Numbered from the stretch's first letter, positions 53,605 through 62,678 are shown. The stretch is DNA of 64,000 nucleotides from VXNE01 sp963664635 (GCA_963664635.1 OY761542.1:4898001-4962000); one strand, 5' to 3'. A program made the numbers and translations. The notes: generated by a model from the sequence alone, not told the origin.

Positions 53605-54423
53605 TCACTCCCGCGGCAACTGCATCAACACGCTGTTGATCACCCCGCCGTCGATCGCGATGTTCTGGCCCGTGATGTACCCCGCCGCGTCCGATGCCAG
53701 GAACATCGCGCATTCGGCCACGTCGTCCGCCGAACCGATCCCGCCGAGGGGCACCGCGTTGCCGCGCAGCTCGCGTACCGCGGGATTCCGGTAGAAGGGC
53801 GCGGCCATGCCCGAGTCGATGAATCCCGGCGCCATCGAGTTCACGCGGATGCCATAACGGCCCCACTCCAGCGACATGTGCTGCGTGAGGCCCACGACGC
53901 CCGCCTTGGCCGCCGCATAGGCGCCGCAGTCGGCCGCCGGATGGATCGCGTTGATCGAGGCGAGGTTGACGATGGCGCCGCCGCCGTTGTCCCGCATCCG
54001 TCGGGCAACGATCTGGGAGACGATGAAGACGCTGACGAGGTTGACGTCGATCACGCGGCGGAAGTCCTCCACCCGGTGCTCCATGAGCGGTCCCGTGCGC
54101 AGGATGCCGGCGTTGTTGACCAGGATCGCCGGCGGCTCGCCGAGGCGGTCCACCGCGTCTTCCACCTGTTCCGGATCCGTCACGTCCGCCGCGAGCGCGA
54201 CCCCTCCGATCGGGTCCGCGACCGCGCGGGCCTCTTCGAGATCCAAATCCAGCACGCCGACCCGGTATCCGCGCCGGGCGGCGTGCTCCGCCATGCACGC
54301 GCCGAGACCGTGCGCGGCGCCGGTAATCAACGCGGCGGCGCGACCTGACGGTCGCGGCCCATCCTGGCGGATGGGTGGAAGTTCGGCTGACGCGGAACTT
54401 CTGCGGTGCAAGCTCCTTGGCAC
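53605..54423 (-). CDS. Short-chain dehydrogenase/reductase with repeat-encoded N-terminus
   Basis: A 272-residue SDR. The nucleotide motif is TGAAHGLG, the structural motif is LVNNAGI, and the catalytic set is S...YAAAK in GAYAAAKAGVVG. PGFID and the end DGGVIN fit classical SDRs. The first 28 residues (SLHRRSSASAELPPIRQDGPRPSGRA) are the translation of the palindromic repeat at 54340-54417. The only plausible start, a GTG at 54423, lies four bases after the stop of the bicupin gene, so the repeat adds a tail not found in the family. It probably oxidises an alcohol or reduces a ketone in the adjacent catabolic operon. Confidence 0.85.
   Translation of the reverse strand: MPRSLHRRSSASAELPPIRQDGPRPSGRAAALITGAAHGLGACMAEHAARRGYRVGVLDLDLEEARAVADPIGGVALAADVTDPEQVEDAVDRLGEPPAILVNNAGILRTGPLMEHRVEDFRRVIDVNLVSVFIVSQIVARRMRDNGGGAIVNLASINAIHPAADCGAYAAAKAGVVGLTQHMSLEWGRYGIRVNSMAPGFIDSGMAAPFYRNPAVRELRGNAVPLGGIGSADDVAECAMFLASDAAGYITGQNIAIDGGVINSVLMQLPRE
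54340..54417 (-). repeat. REP-like palindromic element, copy 2, inside the 5' end of an SDR gene
   Basis: On the minus strand it reads aggagcttgcaccgca, then GAAGTTCCGC/GCCGAACTTC with loop gtca, CCCATCC/GGATGGG with loop gcca, and GCGACC/GGTCGC with loop gtca. The first and last hairpins and the lead match copy 1 (18996-19057); the middle hairpin is extra. Confidence 0.78.
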
Positions 54424-54427
54424 GACC

Positions 54428-55435
54428 CTACGCCGCGCCCGCTTTCGCCAGGGCGTCGTACTCCATCCAGGAGAGCACGGCCGCGACCGGCGTCCCCCGG
54501 CCGGTATCGAAGGTCAGCGGGCCGTAGACGTTCGCCAGGTAGACGAGGTCGTCGTCCCCGAGCCGCTGCGTCGCGTCGTGTCGCGCCCCGGCGGGTTCGA
54601 AGAACCACACGCCCGGGCCGTATCCGTCGGACGGTCCGGCCCGGTAGCCGATGCGCCCGCTCAGCACGAGGAAGTCGCTGGCGCCGAGGTGGTTGTGAGG
54701 GTCCGCCACGCCGTTGTGGCGTACCACCAGCGACACGACGCCGGTTTCCTCGCTCACGCGGAGGATCTTCAGCGCGATGTCCGGCAGGCCGGGATTGATC
54801 ACCCATTCCACGCTCCGCGTGTCGACAAAGTGCGGGTGGCGGTAGCCGGAATCGCCGTTCGACGCCGCGTTCCCGCCGACGACGAGCTGGCTGGCGTTGC
54901 CCGACGCGATGGCCAACGGCTCGCCCTCTCCGGCAAACGGGTCGGGCCGCTCCCGCATGCACTCGGCGAGCGTGTTGGGCACCAGCGTGACCCCGTGATC
55001 TCTCGCCAGTCGGCCGACATCCGCGCTCGTCAGCACGGAACCGACGGAACCGTCGGGACCCAGGAACGCCAGCGCGCTGTAGAAGTTGGCCAGGAACTCC
55101 GCGTCGCCCCGCGCCGACATCGCGTCGATGCGGGTGTTCGCCGGGATGTAGCCCCAGGTACCGGGTTCGAGCGTACTGACCGCGCCCGCCTCCTCGTAGC
55201 GGATTTCGCCGGACAGGACGAACAGGTCCATCCCGCCCAGGCAGCTCGCGGCAGGCAACGCGGCTCCCCCCTCGATCTTGAGGACCGCACTCCACATCCC
55301 GCTCTCGTTGCTCGCACGCAGAGGCTTCAAGGACACCCCCGTCGCGCCGGGGACCCCCATCCAGGGCAGCACGTTGGTGTCGACGCCCCCCTCGATGCCG
55401 GTGGGGTCGAACTCCGGGTTGAATCCTTCTGACAT
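54428..55435 (-). CDS. Bicupin (acetylacetone-dioxygenase-like cupin) protein
   Basis: A 335-residue protein with two cupin domains. The first (about 45-130) includes GGMDLFVLSGEIRYEEAG and PANTRI. The second (about 215-310) includes VVRHNGVADPHNHLGASDFLVLSGRIGYRAG and EPAGARHDAT, where histidines could bind Fe(II) or another metal. Such double cupins include diketone-cleaving dioxygenases and signalling or isomerase proteins. The start is the ATG with complement at 55433-55435. It is four bases upstream of the SDR on the same strand and divergent from the Rieske gene at 55541. Confidence 0.82.
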   Translation of the reverse strand: MSEGFNPEFDPTGIEGGVDTNVLPWMGVPGATGVSLKPLRASNESGMWSAVLKIEGGAALPAASCLGGMDLFVLSGEIRYEEAGAVSTLEPGTWGYIPANTRIDAMSARGDAEFLANFYSALAFLGPDGSVGSVLTSADVGRLARDHGVTLVPNTLAECMRERPDPFAGEGEPLAIASGNASQLVVGGNAASNGDSGYRHPHFVDTRSVEWVINPGLPDIALKILRVSEETGVVSLVVRHNGVADPHNHLGASDFLVLSGRIGYRAGPSDGYGPGVWFFEPAGARHDATQRLGDDDLVYLANVYGPLTFDTGRGTPVAAVLSWMEYDALAKAGAA

Positions 55436-55540
55436 TTCTCGGACCACGCTGTTGTGTCGGGCCACAGGGCCGCCGTGAATCGAAGCAACATACGTGTAGT
55501 ACCCTGCAAAGGCCAGACTCGAACGATTGATTGAGCGGAC

Positions 55541-56713
55541 ATGAGCGCAAACGACGACGCGCCGGAACTCGCCAGACGCGCGCTCGCTCACTTCCAGAAC
55601 GGGACGACCGACCGCGCCCCGGCGCAGATGCGGCTGCCGGTCGACGCCTACGCCAACCCGGAGCGTCATGCGCGCGAGGTGCAGCGTGTCTTCCGGGAAC
55701 TGCCCATTGCCATCGCACTGTCGCTGGAATTGCCGGAACCCGGCAGCTACAAGGCCGAGACGCTCATGGGCATCCCCCTGCTCCTGACCCGCGACGAGGG
55801 CGGCACGGCGCACGCCTTCCTGAACGTCTGCCGGCACCGCGGCGCGATCGTCTGTCCGGCAGGGAGCGGCAGGCGGAAGCGCTTCCCGTGCCCGTACCAT
55901 TCCTGGACCTACGATCTCCAGGGCAAGCTGGTCGCCGTCAACGCCGCCGAGTCCTTCGGCGACATCGACCGGGAAACGCGCCCGCTAACGGAGCTGGCGT
56001 GCGCCGAGCGCTGCGGCCTGATCTGGGCCTGCCTGACGCCCGGACTGGCCTTCGACATCGACGCGTGGCTCGGCGACTTCGCGGCCAAGCTGGACTCCCT
56101 GCGCCTCGACGACTGGATCGTCTACGAGCAGCGGGACCTGGACGGCCCGGGCTGGAAGGCGACCCTGGACGGCTACCTGGAGGTCTATCACCACGACTCG
56201 GTGCACCGCTCCACGGTCGGCCAGTACACGATCGGCAACCTCCTGGTGCACGACACGTTCGGCCCGCACCAGCGCCTGACGTTCGGCCGCAGGAACCTGG
56301 GGGACCTTGCGTCCGTGCCGGATTCGGAATGGCAGGCGGACGACTGCATCCGCATCATCCACTCCGTGTTCCCGAACCTCTCCATCTCCGGGATCGTCGG
56401 CGGCCACTGCCTGGTCAGCCAGATCTTCCCCGGGCCGACCCACGAGACCACGGTGACCCGCCAGACCGTGCTCTGTTCGACCTCGGAGCAGACGGGCGAG
56501 TGGCACGAGGCCGCACGCACTTTCAGCGAGATGACCCTGCAGGCCGTGCGCGACGAGGACTACGCCGTCGTCGCGACGATCCAGGCGGCGCTGCCCGCTG
56601 GCGCCAACCGCGACTTCGTCATCGGGCGCAACGAGCCCGGCGTGCAGCACTATCACCGCACCGTCGCCCGCGTGATGGACGGCGACATCACCGCTCTCGG
56701 AGGGCTCTCATGA
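55541..56713 (+). CDS. Rieske ring-hydroxylating oxygenase, large subunit
   Basis: A 390-residue oxygenase. The Rieske cluster ligands are NVCRHRG and CPYHSW (C-x-H...C-x2-H, residues about 95-120). The mononuclear iron site is DGYLEVYHHDSVHRST (residues about 210-225). This is the large-subunit arrangement of aromatic-ring or methyl-group oxygenases that need NADH and a reductase/ferredoxin. Its stop overlaps the NTF2-like gene by four bases, a pairing that matches alpha and beta subunits. No reductase gene is adjacent. It is divergent from the bicupin gene, with 105 bases between. Confidence 0.9.
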   Translation: MSANDDAPELARRALAHFQNGTTDRAPAQMRLPVDAYANPERHAREVQRVFRELPIAIALSLELPEPGSYKAETLMGIPLLLTRDEGGTAHAFLNVCRHRGAIVCPAGSGRRKRFPCPYHSWTYDLQGKLVAVNAAESFGDIDRETRPLTELACAERCGLIWACLTPGLAFDIDAWLGDFAAKLDSLRLDDWIVYEQRDLDGPGWKATLDGYLEVYHHDSVHRSTVGQYTIGNLLVHDTFGPHQRLTFGRRNLGDLASVPDSEWQADDCIRIIHSVFPNLSISGIVGGHCLVSQIFPGPTHETTVTRQTVLCSTSEQTGEWHEAARTFSEMTLQAVRDEDYAVVATIQAALPAGANRDFVIGRNEPGVQHYHRTVARVMDGDITALGGLS

Positions 56714-57285
56714 CGAATGCCGTTTCCCTGGAACGCCGCATCGACCGGATCGAGTCCCGTTTCGCCATCCAGGAACTGGTCAGCGCCTACTGCGAGGCCT
56801 GCGACGAACACGACATGCCGCGCTTGGCGGCGCTGTTCACGGAGGACGCGGTCTTCGACTCCCCGAGCGGGGTGCTGCGCGCGACGGGGCGGGACGGGAT
56901 CGCCGGGATGTTCGTCGGCGCGTTTCGCGTCCGCGGCCCCGGGTTTCACTGGACCCACGACCTGACCGTCCGCTTCGACGACCCGAACGCGGACGTCGCG
57001 ACCGGCCTCGTGGCAAGCCACGCCGAGACGTGCCCGAACGGGGTGGCCAGTCTCGCCGCCATGAAGTACGACGACGAGTACCGGCGGGTCGGCGGGCGCT
57101 GGCTCTTCTCCCGCCGGAGCATTCGATTCCTGTACTACGTGCCCGCCGAACGCTACCTCGAGGCCCTGAAGGGCCGGCAGCGGTTGTGTTTCGAGGGCGC
57201 CTGGCTCCAGGCGGACTACCCGGAAGACCTGCCGGCCTGGCAGGAATTCGAGCGCGAGCACAAGACGGACGCGACCGCCGTGTAG
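56710..57285 (+). CDS. NTF2/SnoaL-like protein, likely partner of the Rieske oxygenase
   Basis: A 191-residue NTF2-like fold protein: IQELVSAYCEACDEHDMPRLAALFTEDAVFDSP at the N-terminus, GRDGIAGMFVGAF, and RRVGGRWLFSRRSIRFLYYVP at the C-terminal half. It overlaps the Rieske gene (ATGA). The position and fold fit the small subunit of ring-hydroxylating oxygenases or a SnoaL-type cyclase/isomerase acting in the same pathway; the first is favoured. An SDR follows 38 bases later. Confidence 0.82.
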   Translation: MTNAVSLERRIDRIESRFAIQELVSAYCEACDEHDMPRLAALFTEDAVFDSPSGVLRATGRDGIAGMFVGAFRVRGPGFHWTHDLTVRFDDPNADVATGLVASHAETCPNGVASLAAMKYDDEYRRVGGRWLFSRRSIRFLYYVPAERYLEALKGRQRLCFEGAWLQADYPEDLPAWQEFEREHKTDATAV

Positions 57286-57323
57286 GCGCTCGATCCCACC
57301 CGAACACCAACTTAGGAGATCCC

Positions 57324-58091
57324 ATGGAACTCGATTTCACCGAGAAGCGCGTCCTCGTCACCGGAGGCACGCGGGGCATCGGCCGGGCTGTCGTGGAGGC
57401 CTTCCTCGACGCCGGCGCCCGCGTTGCCGTCAACGGGAGTACCGACGAAACGACGGCCAGGGCGGTCGCCGAACTCGCCGCCGGGGACCGCGTCGTCGCG
57501 GCGCCGGGGTCCGTCGGGCCCGAGGCGGCCTGCAGGTCGATCGTCGAGGCCGCCGTCGCCGGGCTCGGCGGGCTCGACGTACTCGTCAACAACGCCGGCA
57601 TCGGAGGCGGCGGGCCCGTGGAAAAGACGGAGGAGGCGGATTGGGACCGGGCGATCGAAACCAATCTCAAGGGCGTGTTCTTCATGACCAAGCACGCGGC
57701 CCCGCATCTGCGGGAGTCCCGCGGCAACATCGTCAACGTGTCCTCCGTGCTGGGTCTCGTCGGCGCGGCGTACGGCTCGGCCTACGGCGCGTCGAAAGCC
57801 GGCGTCATCAGCCTCACCCGCTCCCACGCCCTCGAGTTCGGCAGGGCGGCCATTCGCGTCAACGCGGTCGTTCCGGGGGGCGTCGACACGGACATGCTGC
57901 GGGAGCTCGCGCTCAGCATCGCCGACAGCGTGGAGGCGGGTTACGAGATTCTCGCGCGGGACGCCAAGGCGCAGCGCCGCATCGCCGACGCGAGCGAAAT
58001 CGCGGGGCCGGTCCTTTACCTGGCGTCGGACCTCGCGAGCTTCGTGACCGGCGCCACCCACGTCGTGGACGGGGGCGAAGTCATCGACTGA
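57324..58091 (+). CDS. Short-chain dehydrogenase/reductase
   Basis: A 255-residue classical SDR. TGGTRGIG is the cofactor-binding motif, LVNNAGI is the structural motif, and S...YGASK in VSSVLGLVGAAYGSAYGASKAG is the catalytic set. The end VVDGGEVID is typical. TTAGGAGATC precedes the ATG. In operon with the Rieske genes, it would suit dehydrogenation of a cis-dihydrodiol or hydroxylated product. Its last 11 bases overlap the convergent amidohydrolase gene at 58081. Confidence 0.88.
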   Translation: MELDFTEKRVLVTGGTRGIGRAVVEAFLDAGARVAVNGSTDETTARAVAELAAGDRVVAAPGSVGPEAACRSIVEAAVAGLGGLDVLVNNAGIGGGGPVEKTEEADWDRAIETNLKGVFFMTKHAAPHLRESRGNIVNVSSVLGLVGAAYGSAYGASKAGVISLTRSHALEFGRAAIRVNAVVPGGVDTDMLRELALSIADSVEAGYEILARDAKAQRRIADASEIAGPVLYLASDLASFVTGATHVVDGGEVID

Positions 58092-59412
58092 CGACGTCGC
58101 GGTTCAGGATCCGGTCGCTGTGCGTGCTGACGCGCCAGCCCGGCGGGTCCCCACGTTCCGGTTCGATCGGGCCGAGGGGCATGTGGCGGCCGCCGATCAG
58201 CACCCCACGGATCCGTGACGGGTCCGCCAGGACCGTCACGTCCACCGACGGGTCGCCGTCGACGATCACGAGGTCCGCGAGGCGTCCCGGCTCGACCGCT
58301 CCGGTCTGCCCGTCGAGCCGCAACGCCCGCGCGCACGCGCTCGTGCCGGCCCGGATCGCCTCCAGGGGCGTGAAGTCGAGGTCCCGGACGAATATCTCGA
58401 GTTCCCGGTAGTGCCAGTCCCCATAGGGGGTCAGGGAGAAGCCGCTCTCCGTCCCGCAGAGCAGCGGCACGCCCTCGCGGCAGGCGCGCTTCAGCATGGC
58501 CGCGCTGTCCTCGATCTCCCGCCGGAAGATCTCCTGCAGGCCCGGCGACGCGCGGACCGCCTCCCCGTGATCGGCCAGGTTGGCCTGGAAGGTGAAGGTC
58601 GGGACGATGGGCGCCTTGGCCTCGACCACCGCTTCGAGCGCCGCCTCGTCCATGTAGGTCGCGTGCAGGATCAGGTCGAAGCCGGCCCGGGCCGAGTCAC
58701 GAATGCTCGTCGCACCCCGGCAGTGGCCCACGACCGGCGTGTCGAGTTCGTGGGCGGTGTCCGCCACCAGGCGCAGCTCGTCGAAGTTCCACACCTGCAG
58801 TTCGCCGGTGACCTGCTGTCGCGGCGTGATGCCCGTGACATGGACCTTGATCCAGTCGACGCCGTTCTTGATCTGCCGGCGCACCTCGGCAACGATCTCG
58901 TCCGGGCCACGCACGACCTTGCCGTAGCCCCGCCGGCCTTCGTCCGGCAGCAGGCGCCCCGCAGTGCCGCCCACCGAGGTCAGCAGCGCATTGCCGCCCA
59001 CCGCCATGCGCGGGCCGTGGACGATGCCGGCCTCCACCGCGTCGCGCAGGTCGATGCTGGTCTCGTAGAGGCTGTCCGGATCGAGGATGCCGGTAACCCC
59101 GGCGCGATAGACCTTCTGCAGGTTGCGCGCCGCGATGATCGCCGCGAGCCCCTCCCGGCGGTGGAAGAACAGCTCGTCGTTGGAACTCGGTTCGTCGAAG
59201 CTGATGTGGCAGTGGGCGTCGATCAGGCCGGGCATGACGGTCATGCCGGTGGCGTCGATGCGCTCGACGCCGTCGGGCCGGGGCGCGCCGTCTTCGCCCG
59301 CGGCGAGTATTCTCTCGCCGGCCAGGACCACGTCCCCCGTCCGGGGCGCGTTCCCCAGCCCGTCGACGATCCGCCCGTTCTCGATGACCAGCGTGGCTCG
59401 TGCGGTCGTCAT
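58081..59412 (-). CDS. Amidohydrolase (imidazolonepropionase-like)
   Basis: A 443-residue amidohydrolase. The HxH pair is in PGLIDAHCHISF near residue 66. A lysine candidate lies in WIKVHVTG, histidines in VVGHCRG and ILHATYMD, and the last metal-ligand position reads CGTESG where GTDSG is usual. The C-terminal strand ARALRLDGQTGAVEPGRLADLVIVDGDP is typical of this family, which includes cyclic-imide, prolidase-like and aryldialkylphosphatase-like enzymes. The start is the ATG at 59412. It follows another amidohydrolase at 59465 on the same strand, 52 bases away. Confidence 0.85.
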   Translation of the reverse strand: MTTARATLVIENGRIVDGLGNAPRTGDVVLAGERILAAGEDGAPRPDGVERIDATGMTVMPGLIDAHCHISFDEPSSNDELFFHRREGLAAIIAARNLQKVYRAGVTGILDPDSLYETSIDLRDAVEAGIVHGPRMAVGGNALLTSVGGTAGRLLPDEGRRGYGKVVRGPDEIVAEVRRQIKNGVDWIKVHVTGITPRQQVTGELQVWNFDELRLVADTAHELDTPVVGHCRGATSIRDSARAGFDLILHATYMDEAALEAVVEAKAPIVPTFTFQANLADHGEAVRASPGLQEIFRREIEDSAAMLKRACREGVPLLCGTESGFSLTPYGDWHYRELEIFVRDLDFTPLEAIRAGTSACARALRLDGQTGAVEPGRLADLVIVDGDPSVDVTVLADPSRIRGVLIGGRHMPLGPIEPERGDPPGWRVSTHSDRILNRDVVSR

Positions 59413-59464
59413 CACCCGACCCGCCCGGGCATGGCGCTACTCCGGGTCCGCGTCGGCCATCGGG

Positions 59465-60901
59465 CTACGCCGCCAACTGAACCCTGGCCTCGTCCTCGAC
59501 GCGCGTGCCCTTGAAGAAGTCCGAGTTCGGTCCCCCATACAGTTGCACCGAATGGGTGAACGCAAAGTTGCGGAAGTCCTCCTCGCTGATCAGGTCGTAC
59601 TCGAGCTGCTCGTACGCTTCCGCGGCGGCATGCCCCATGTCCGTCACGTCCCAGTGCCCGAGGTCGAAACTCATGATCGCCCGCACCTGCTGGCCGAACG
59701 GGTTGGCCTTGCGGTTGAACGCGATGCAGGCATGGGGATCGTCGGACTCGCATCCGAAATAGAAATTCGGGATGAAGCGCTCGGGGATGTCTTCCGCCTT
59801 CGAGACGCCCATGGCCTTGAAGTCGTCCCGCACGTCCGACGGGATGTCGGGACCGCCCACACCGAGGGTGCGTGACAACTGGTCGATGTTCGCCAGCGTG
59901 CCCTCGTCTCCGTAGCGTTCGAAGAGCCCCGTGGCCTGATCGAGGTCGATACTCGCGGGATCCAGATTCTCCAGGCGCTCGACGTTGCGCTTCTTCCAGC
60001 GCCCGACGATGTCCGCGTACAGGCGCGTGCCGCTGACCGCCCCGCCTTCGAGCAGGGCCACCCGAAGGTCGGGAAAGCGGTACGTGACGCCGCCCATCAG
60101 GAGGCCCTTGGCCAGCACTTCCCCCGCGGCGGCAAAGTGCCCCATGTGGTTGCGCATGTAGTTCGAGATGGAACTGCGCTCGTGCAACCCCATGCCGCCC
60201 GTATGCGCGGCCACCGGGAATCCGAGCTCGACGCACCGGGCCCAGAACGGATCGTAGTCATGCTCGCTGTCGACCGACAGGTCGTCCAGCCAGAAGACTT
60301 CGTCCGCCAGTTCCGGGTATTCCCGGGCGACTCTCGGAACCGGCCTTTTGACGTACGACGGAATCATCGCCACCTTGAGGCCAAGGGCATGCGCATGCTC
60401 GAGTTCGCGGATGCCCTCCTCGGGAGTGTGCAGCGGAATCGCCGCCGCCACGGTCATGCGATCGCCGTACTCGGCATACGTCGCCGCCGCATACTCGTTG
60501 TACGCATGGCAGACCATCTGCCGGAACTCGTCGTTCGGAGCGGCATTGAACCCGAGGCCCATCGTCGGATAGAGGACCGCGTAGTCCAGCCCGAAGTCAT
60601 CCATCCGCTCGTGGTAGAGCTTCGGCAGCATCGCGGTACACCGGTCGAGGGTGTTCTTCGTGGGCAACGCCCACCAGGGTCCCCTGATCGCCCTGGCGTC
60701 CTTGCGCTCTTCCCAGTTCATCTGGTACCAGCCCGACGACATGCGTCCCCGCATGTTGGCGGCGAACTCGTTGGCGGCGTCCTCGCCGCCGGCCGCCTTG
60801 ACGAAGTCCATCAGCACGGGCGTGTATTCGATGATGTGGGAGTCGCCATCGATCAGCGGATGATCGAGCTTCGCGCGAATCCGGGCAGAGGCAGTCGTCA
60901 T
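59465..60901 (-). CDS. Amidohydrolase-2 family protein (ACMSD-like)
   Basis: A 478-residue metal-dependent hydrolase. The N-terminus reads LIDGDSHIIEY, where the first ligand pair is D-x-H rather than HxH. AVLYPTMGLGFNA, PVAAHTGGMGLHERSS (histidine ligand) and ALLEGGAVSGTRLYADIV follow the barrel. The final AIMSFDLGHWDVTD holds the late aspartate. This subgroup is found in pathways for aromatic and terpenoid compounds, but no reaction is proven for most members. GGAGTGGGGAA lies just before the ATG. It is the first gene of a two-gene minus-strand unit with the amidohydrolase at 58081. Confidence 0.85.
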   Translation of the reverse strand: MTTASARIRAKLDHPLIDGDSHIIEYTPVLMDFVKAAGGEDAANEFAANMRGRMSSGWYQMNWEERKDARAIRGPWWALPTKNTLDRCTAMLPKLYHERMDDFGLDYAVLYPTMGLGFNAAPNDEFRQMVCHAYNEYAAATYAEYGDRMTVAAAIPLHTPEEGIRELEHAHALGLKVAMIPSYVKRPVPRVAREYPELADEVFWLDDLSVDSEHDYDPFWARCVELGFPVAAHTGGMGLHERSSISNYMRNHMGHFAAAGEVLAKGLLMGGVTYRFPDLRVALLEGGAVSGTRLYADIVGRWKKRNVERLENLDPASIDLDQATGLFERYGDEGTLANIDQLSRTLGVGGPDIPSDVRDDFKAMGVSKAEDIPERFIPNFYFGCESDDPHACIAFNRKANPFGQQVRAIMSFDLGHWDVTDMGHAAAEAYEQLEYDLISEEDFRNFAFTHSVQLYGGPNSDFFKGTRVEDEARVQLAA

Positions 60902-60985
60902 TTCCCCACTCCTTCAAAAGTCCCCTCTTCGCCCGAGTGTACTACGTGGACGGCAGCCCCCACTCGGCCGGCACTCCTCGGGCCA

Positions 60986-61246
60986 TCAACCAGGTTCCTC
61001 CGCCAGCCCGTCGTCCGGGTCGGGAGGCGTCCCACCGTCCCGACGGAGGATGCGTAGTGCCGTCTCGACATCTGCCGCTCCGCTCCGAGCCGCGAAGAAC
61101 TCCGCCGTCCTCATGGCCGAAACCTTCTCGGCCACGGCCACTGCTACGAACTGGTTGATGCTCGTGCCCTCTGCCTTGCTGATCTCGGCCACGGCGGCCT
61201 TCAGCGAGGTGGGCAGCCTTAGCGGGTACGTACTCGTCTGCTTCAT
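60986..61246 (-). CDS. Ribbon-helix-helix antitoxin
   Basis: An 86-residue protein starting MKQTSTYPLRLPTSLKAAV with GTSINQFVAVAVAEKVSAM, the RHH (Arc/HicB-type) DNA-binding fold. The ATG with complement at 61244-61246 is preceded by GAGGATTCGACC and overlaps the stop of the upstream PIN-type fragment (ATGA). It is the antitoxin of a pair whose toxin is truncated. It resembles the orphan at 7987-8223 in pattern. It may retain DNA-binding and regulate its own promoter. Confidence 0.8.
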   Translation of the reverse strand: MKQTSTYPLRLPTSLKAAVAEISKAEGTSINQFVAVAVAEKVSAMRTAEFFAARSGAADVETALRILRRDGGTPPDPDDGLAEEPG

Positions 61247-61423
61247 GGTCGAATCCTCGTCCACGCGTCGCGCGGGTTGATCAGCTCGACACCAAAACGC
61301 GGGGGCACATCGCCGTAGTCCCGCATGTTGAACGTGACGAGCGCGTCGGCATTGCCGTTGATGGCGGTCTCCAGCACCATCTCATCCGTCGGATCACGAA
61401 GTTGAGGCCGCCACAGGGTACCC
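61243..61423 (-). pseudogene. 3' fragment of a PIN-domain toxin gene
   Basis: About 60 codons ending at 61243 read LWRPQLRDPTDEMVLETAI, ADALVTFNMRDYGDV and INPRDAW. This is the C-terminal part of PIN (VapC-like, COG1569-type) toxins with the conserved D-E and D residues. Upstream of about 61423 the frame no longer resembles a PIN domain, and the N-terminal catalytic aspartate region is missing. The stop overlaps the RHH gene start. The toxin is therefore inactive, leaving the antitoxin behind. Confidence 0.72.
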
Positions 61424-61582
61424 CCTTGCCCCACCGAGAAGGCGAGCGGCCTTCGCCCACCGGCGCAACGACCTCCCTCCGAAATCCGCCAAACCGGGCC
61501 CAGATACCGGGCTCGCCAACGTTGACTGGCCCGGTGCGCGCGCGTAGCGTCCTGCCGCACGCATCCGACGAGGGGAGGAGCG

Positions 61583-62668
61583 ATGCAGAGACAATCCCTG
61601 AACGCGCTGCTGGCGGGCATGGCCGCGTTGCTCGCGGGCGCCGCCGGCGCCGACGTACCCCGCATGAACGACGGCAAGCCCGACTTCTCCGGAACCTACG
61701 ACATCACGACCCTCACGCCTTGGCAGCGCAATCCGGACCTCGGAGAACGCATGCACTTCACCCAGGAAGAGGTAGACGAGATCAAGCGCGCGTCGTATGG
61801 CCGCGTGGAGCAGGCCGCGGCGCCGCTCGACCCGGACCGGGCCGCCCTCGAGGCCCCGACCGGGGAGGCGCGCGACCGGGGGGTCGACCGCTCCGGCGAC
61901 TTCACGCCCGGGAGCTACGACTTCCACTGGTTCGACTGTGGTGGGAAGCAGTGCGACCTGTACCAGCTCGAGGGCCAGTACCGCTCCTCGGTGATCATCG
62001 ATCCGCCGAACGGACGGCTGCCCGAGATCTCCGCGGCCGGCAAGGCCCGCCGCGCCACGCTGCTGCCCTACTACAAGCCCAAGTACCCCGGCGAGGCGTG
62101 GTGGCTGGCGGACGGCAGTGCCCCCTATGACAACCCGGAGGCCCAGTCAGTGGGCGACCGCTGCCTCTACATGGCGCTCACCGTTCCGTCGCAGCCCGTG
62201 GTGTACAACAACACCAAGATGATCGTGCAGTCGAACGACCGGGTCCTGATCCTGACGGAGTGGATGCACTGGCCGCGCATCGTCCGGCTGGACTCCGAGC
62301 ACCTGCCCGAGGACATGCGTTCCTTCGGCGGCGACGCCATCGGCTGGTGGGAAGGCGACACCCTCGTCGTCGAGACCACGAACTTCATCGACTACAACGC
62401 CCCGCACCCGCCGCGGGAAGGGCTCAAGGTCGTCGAGCGCTTCAGCCCCATCGACGGGGACAGTCTCCGCTACCACTTCACCGTCCACGATCCGGACTAC
62501 GCGGCGTCCTACTCCGGCGAGTTCCCGTGGCGCAAGAGCGACCATCCCAACTACGAGTACGCATGCCACGAAGGCAACTACTCGCTGGCCAACACGCTGC
62601 GCGGCGCCCGGACGCTGGAGCGCAAGTGGATGGCGCAGCACGGAACGCCGGAAGGCGGCGACGAATAA
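61583..62668 (+). CDS. Exported protein of unknown function (first of three)
   Basis: A 361-residue protein with a signal peptide (LNALLAGMAALLAGAAGADV). The mature part contains GKPDFSGTYDITTLTPWQRNP, SSVIIDPPNGRLPE, WWEGDTLVVETTNFIDY and HYHFTVHDPDY-like segments. Relatives with the G-WWEGDTLVVETTNF motif occur widely as hypothetical exported proteins in Gram-negative environmental bacteria. GGGGAGGAGCG precedes the ATG. The next gene, 10 bases downstream, shares the WEGDTLV motif, so they are probably homologous partners in one operon. Confidence 0.75.
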   Translation: MQRQSLNALLAGMAALLAGAAGADVPRMNDGKPDFSGTYDITTLTPWQRNPDLGERMHFTQEEVDEIKRASYGRVEQAAAPLDPDRAALEAPTGEARDRGVDRSGDFTPGSYDFHWFDCGGKQCDLYQLEGQYRSSVIIDPPNGRLPEISAAGKARRATLLPYYKPKYPGEAWWLADGSAPYDNPEAQSVGDRCLYMALTVPSQPVVYNNTKMIVQSNDRVLILTEWMHWPRIVRLDSEHLPEDMRSFGGDAIGWWEGDTLVVETTNFIDYNAPHPPREGLKVVERFSPIDGDSLRYHFTVHDPDYAASYSGEFPWRKSDHPNYEYACHEGNYSLANTLRGARTLERKWMAQHGTPEGGDE

Positions 62669-62678
62669 GGGCGGTCAC

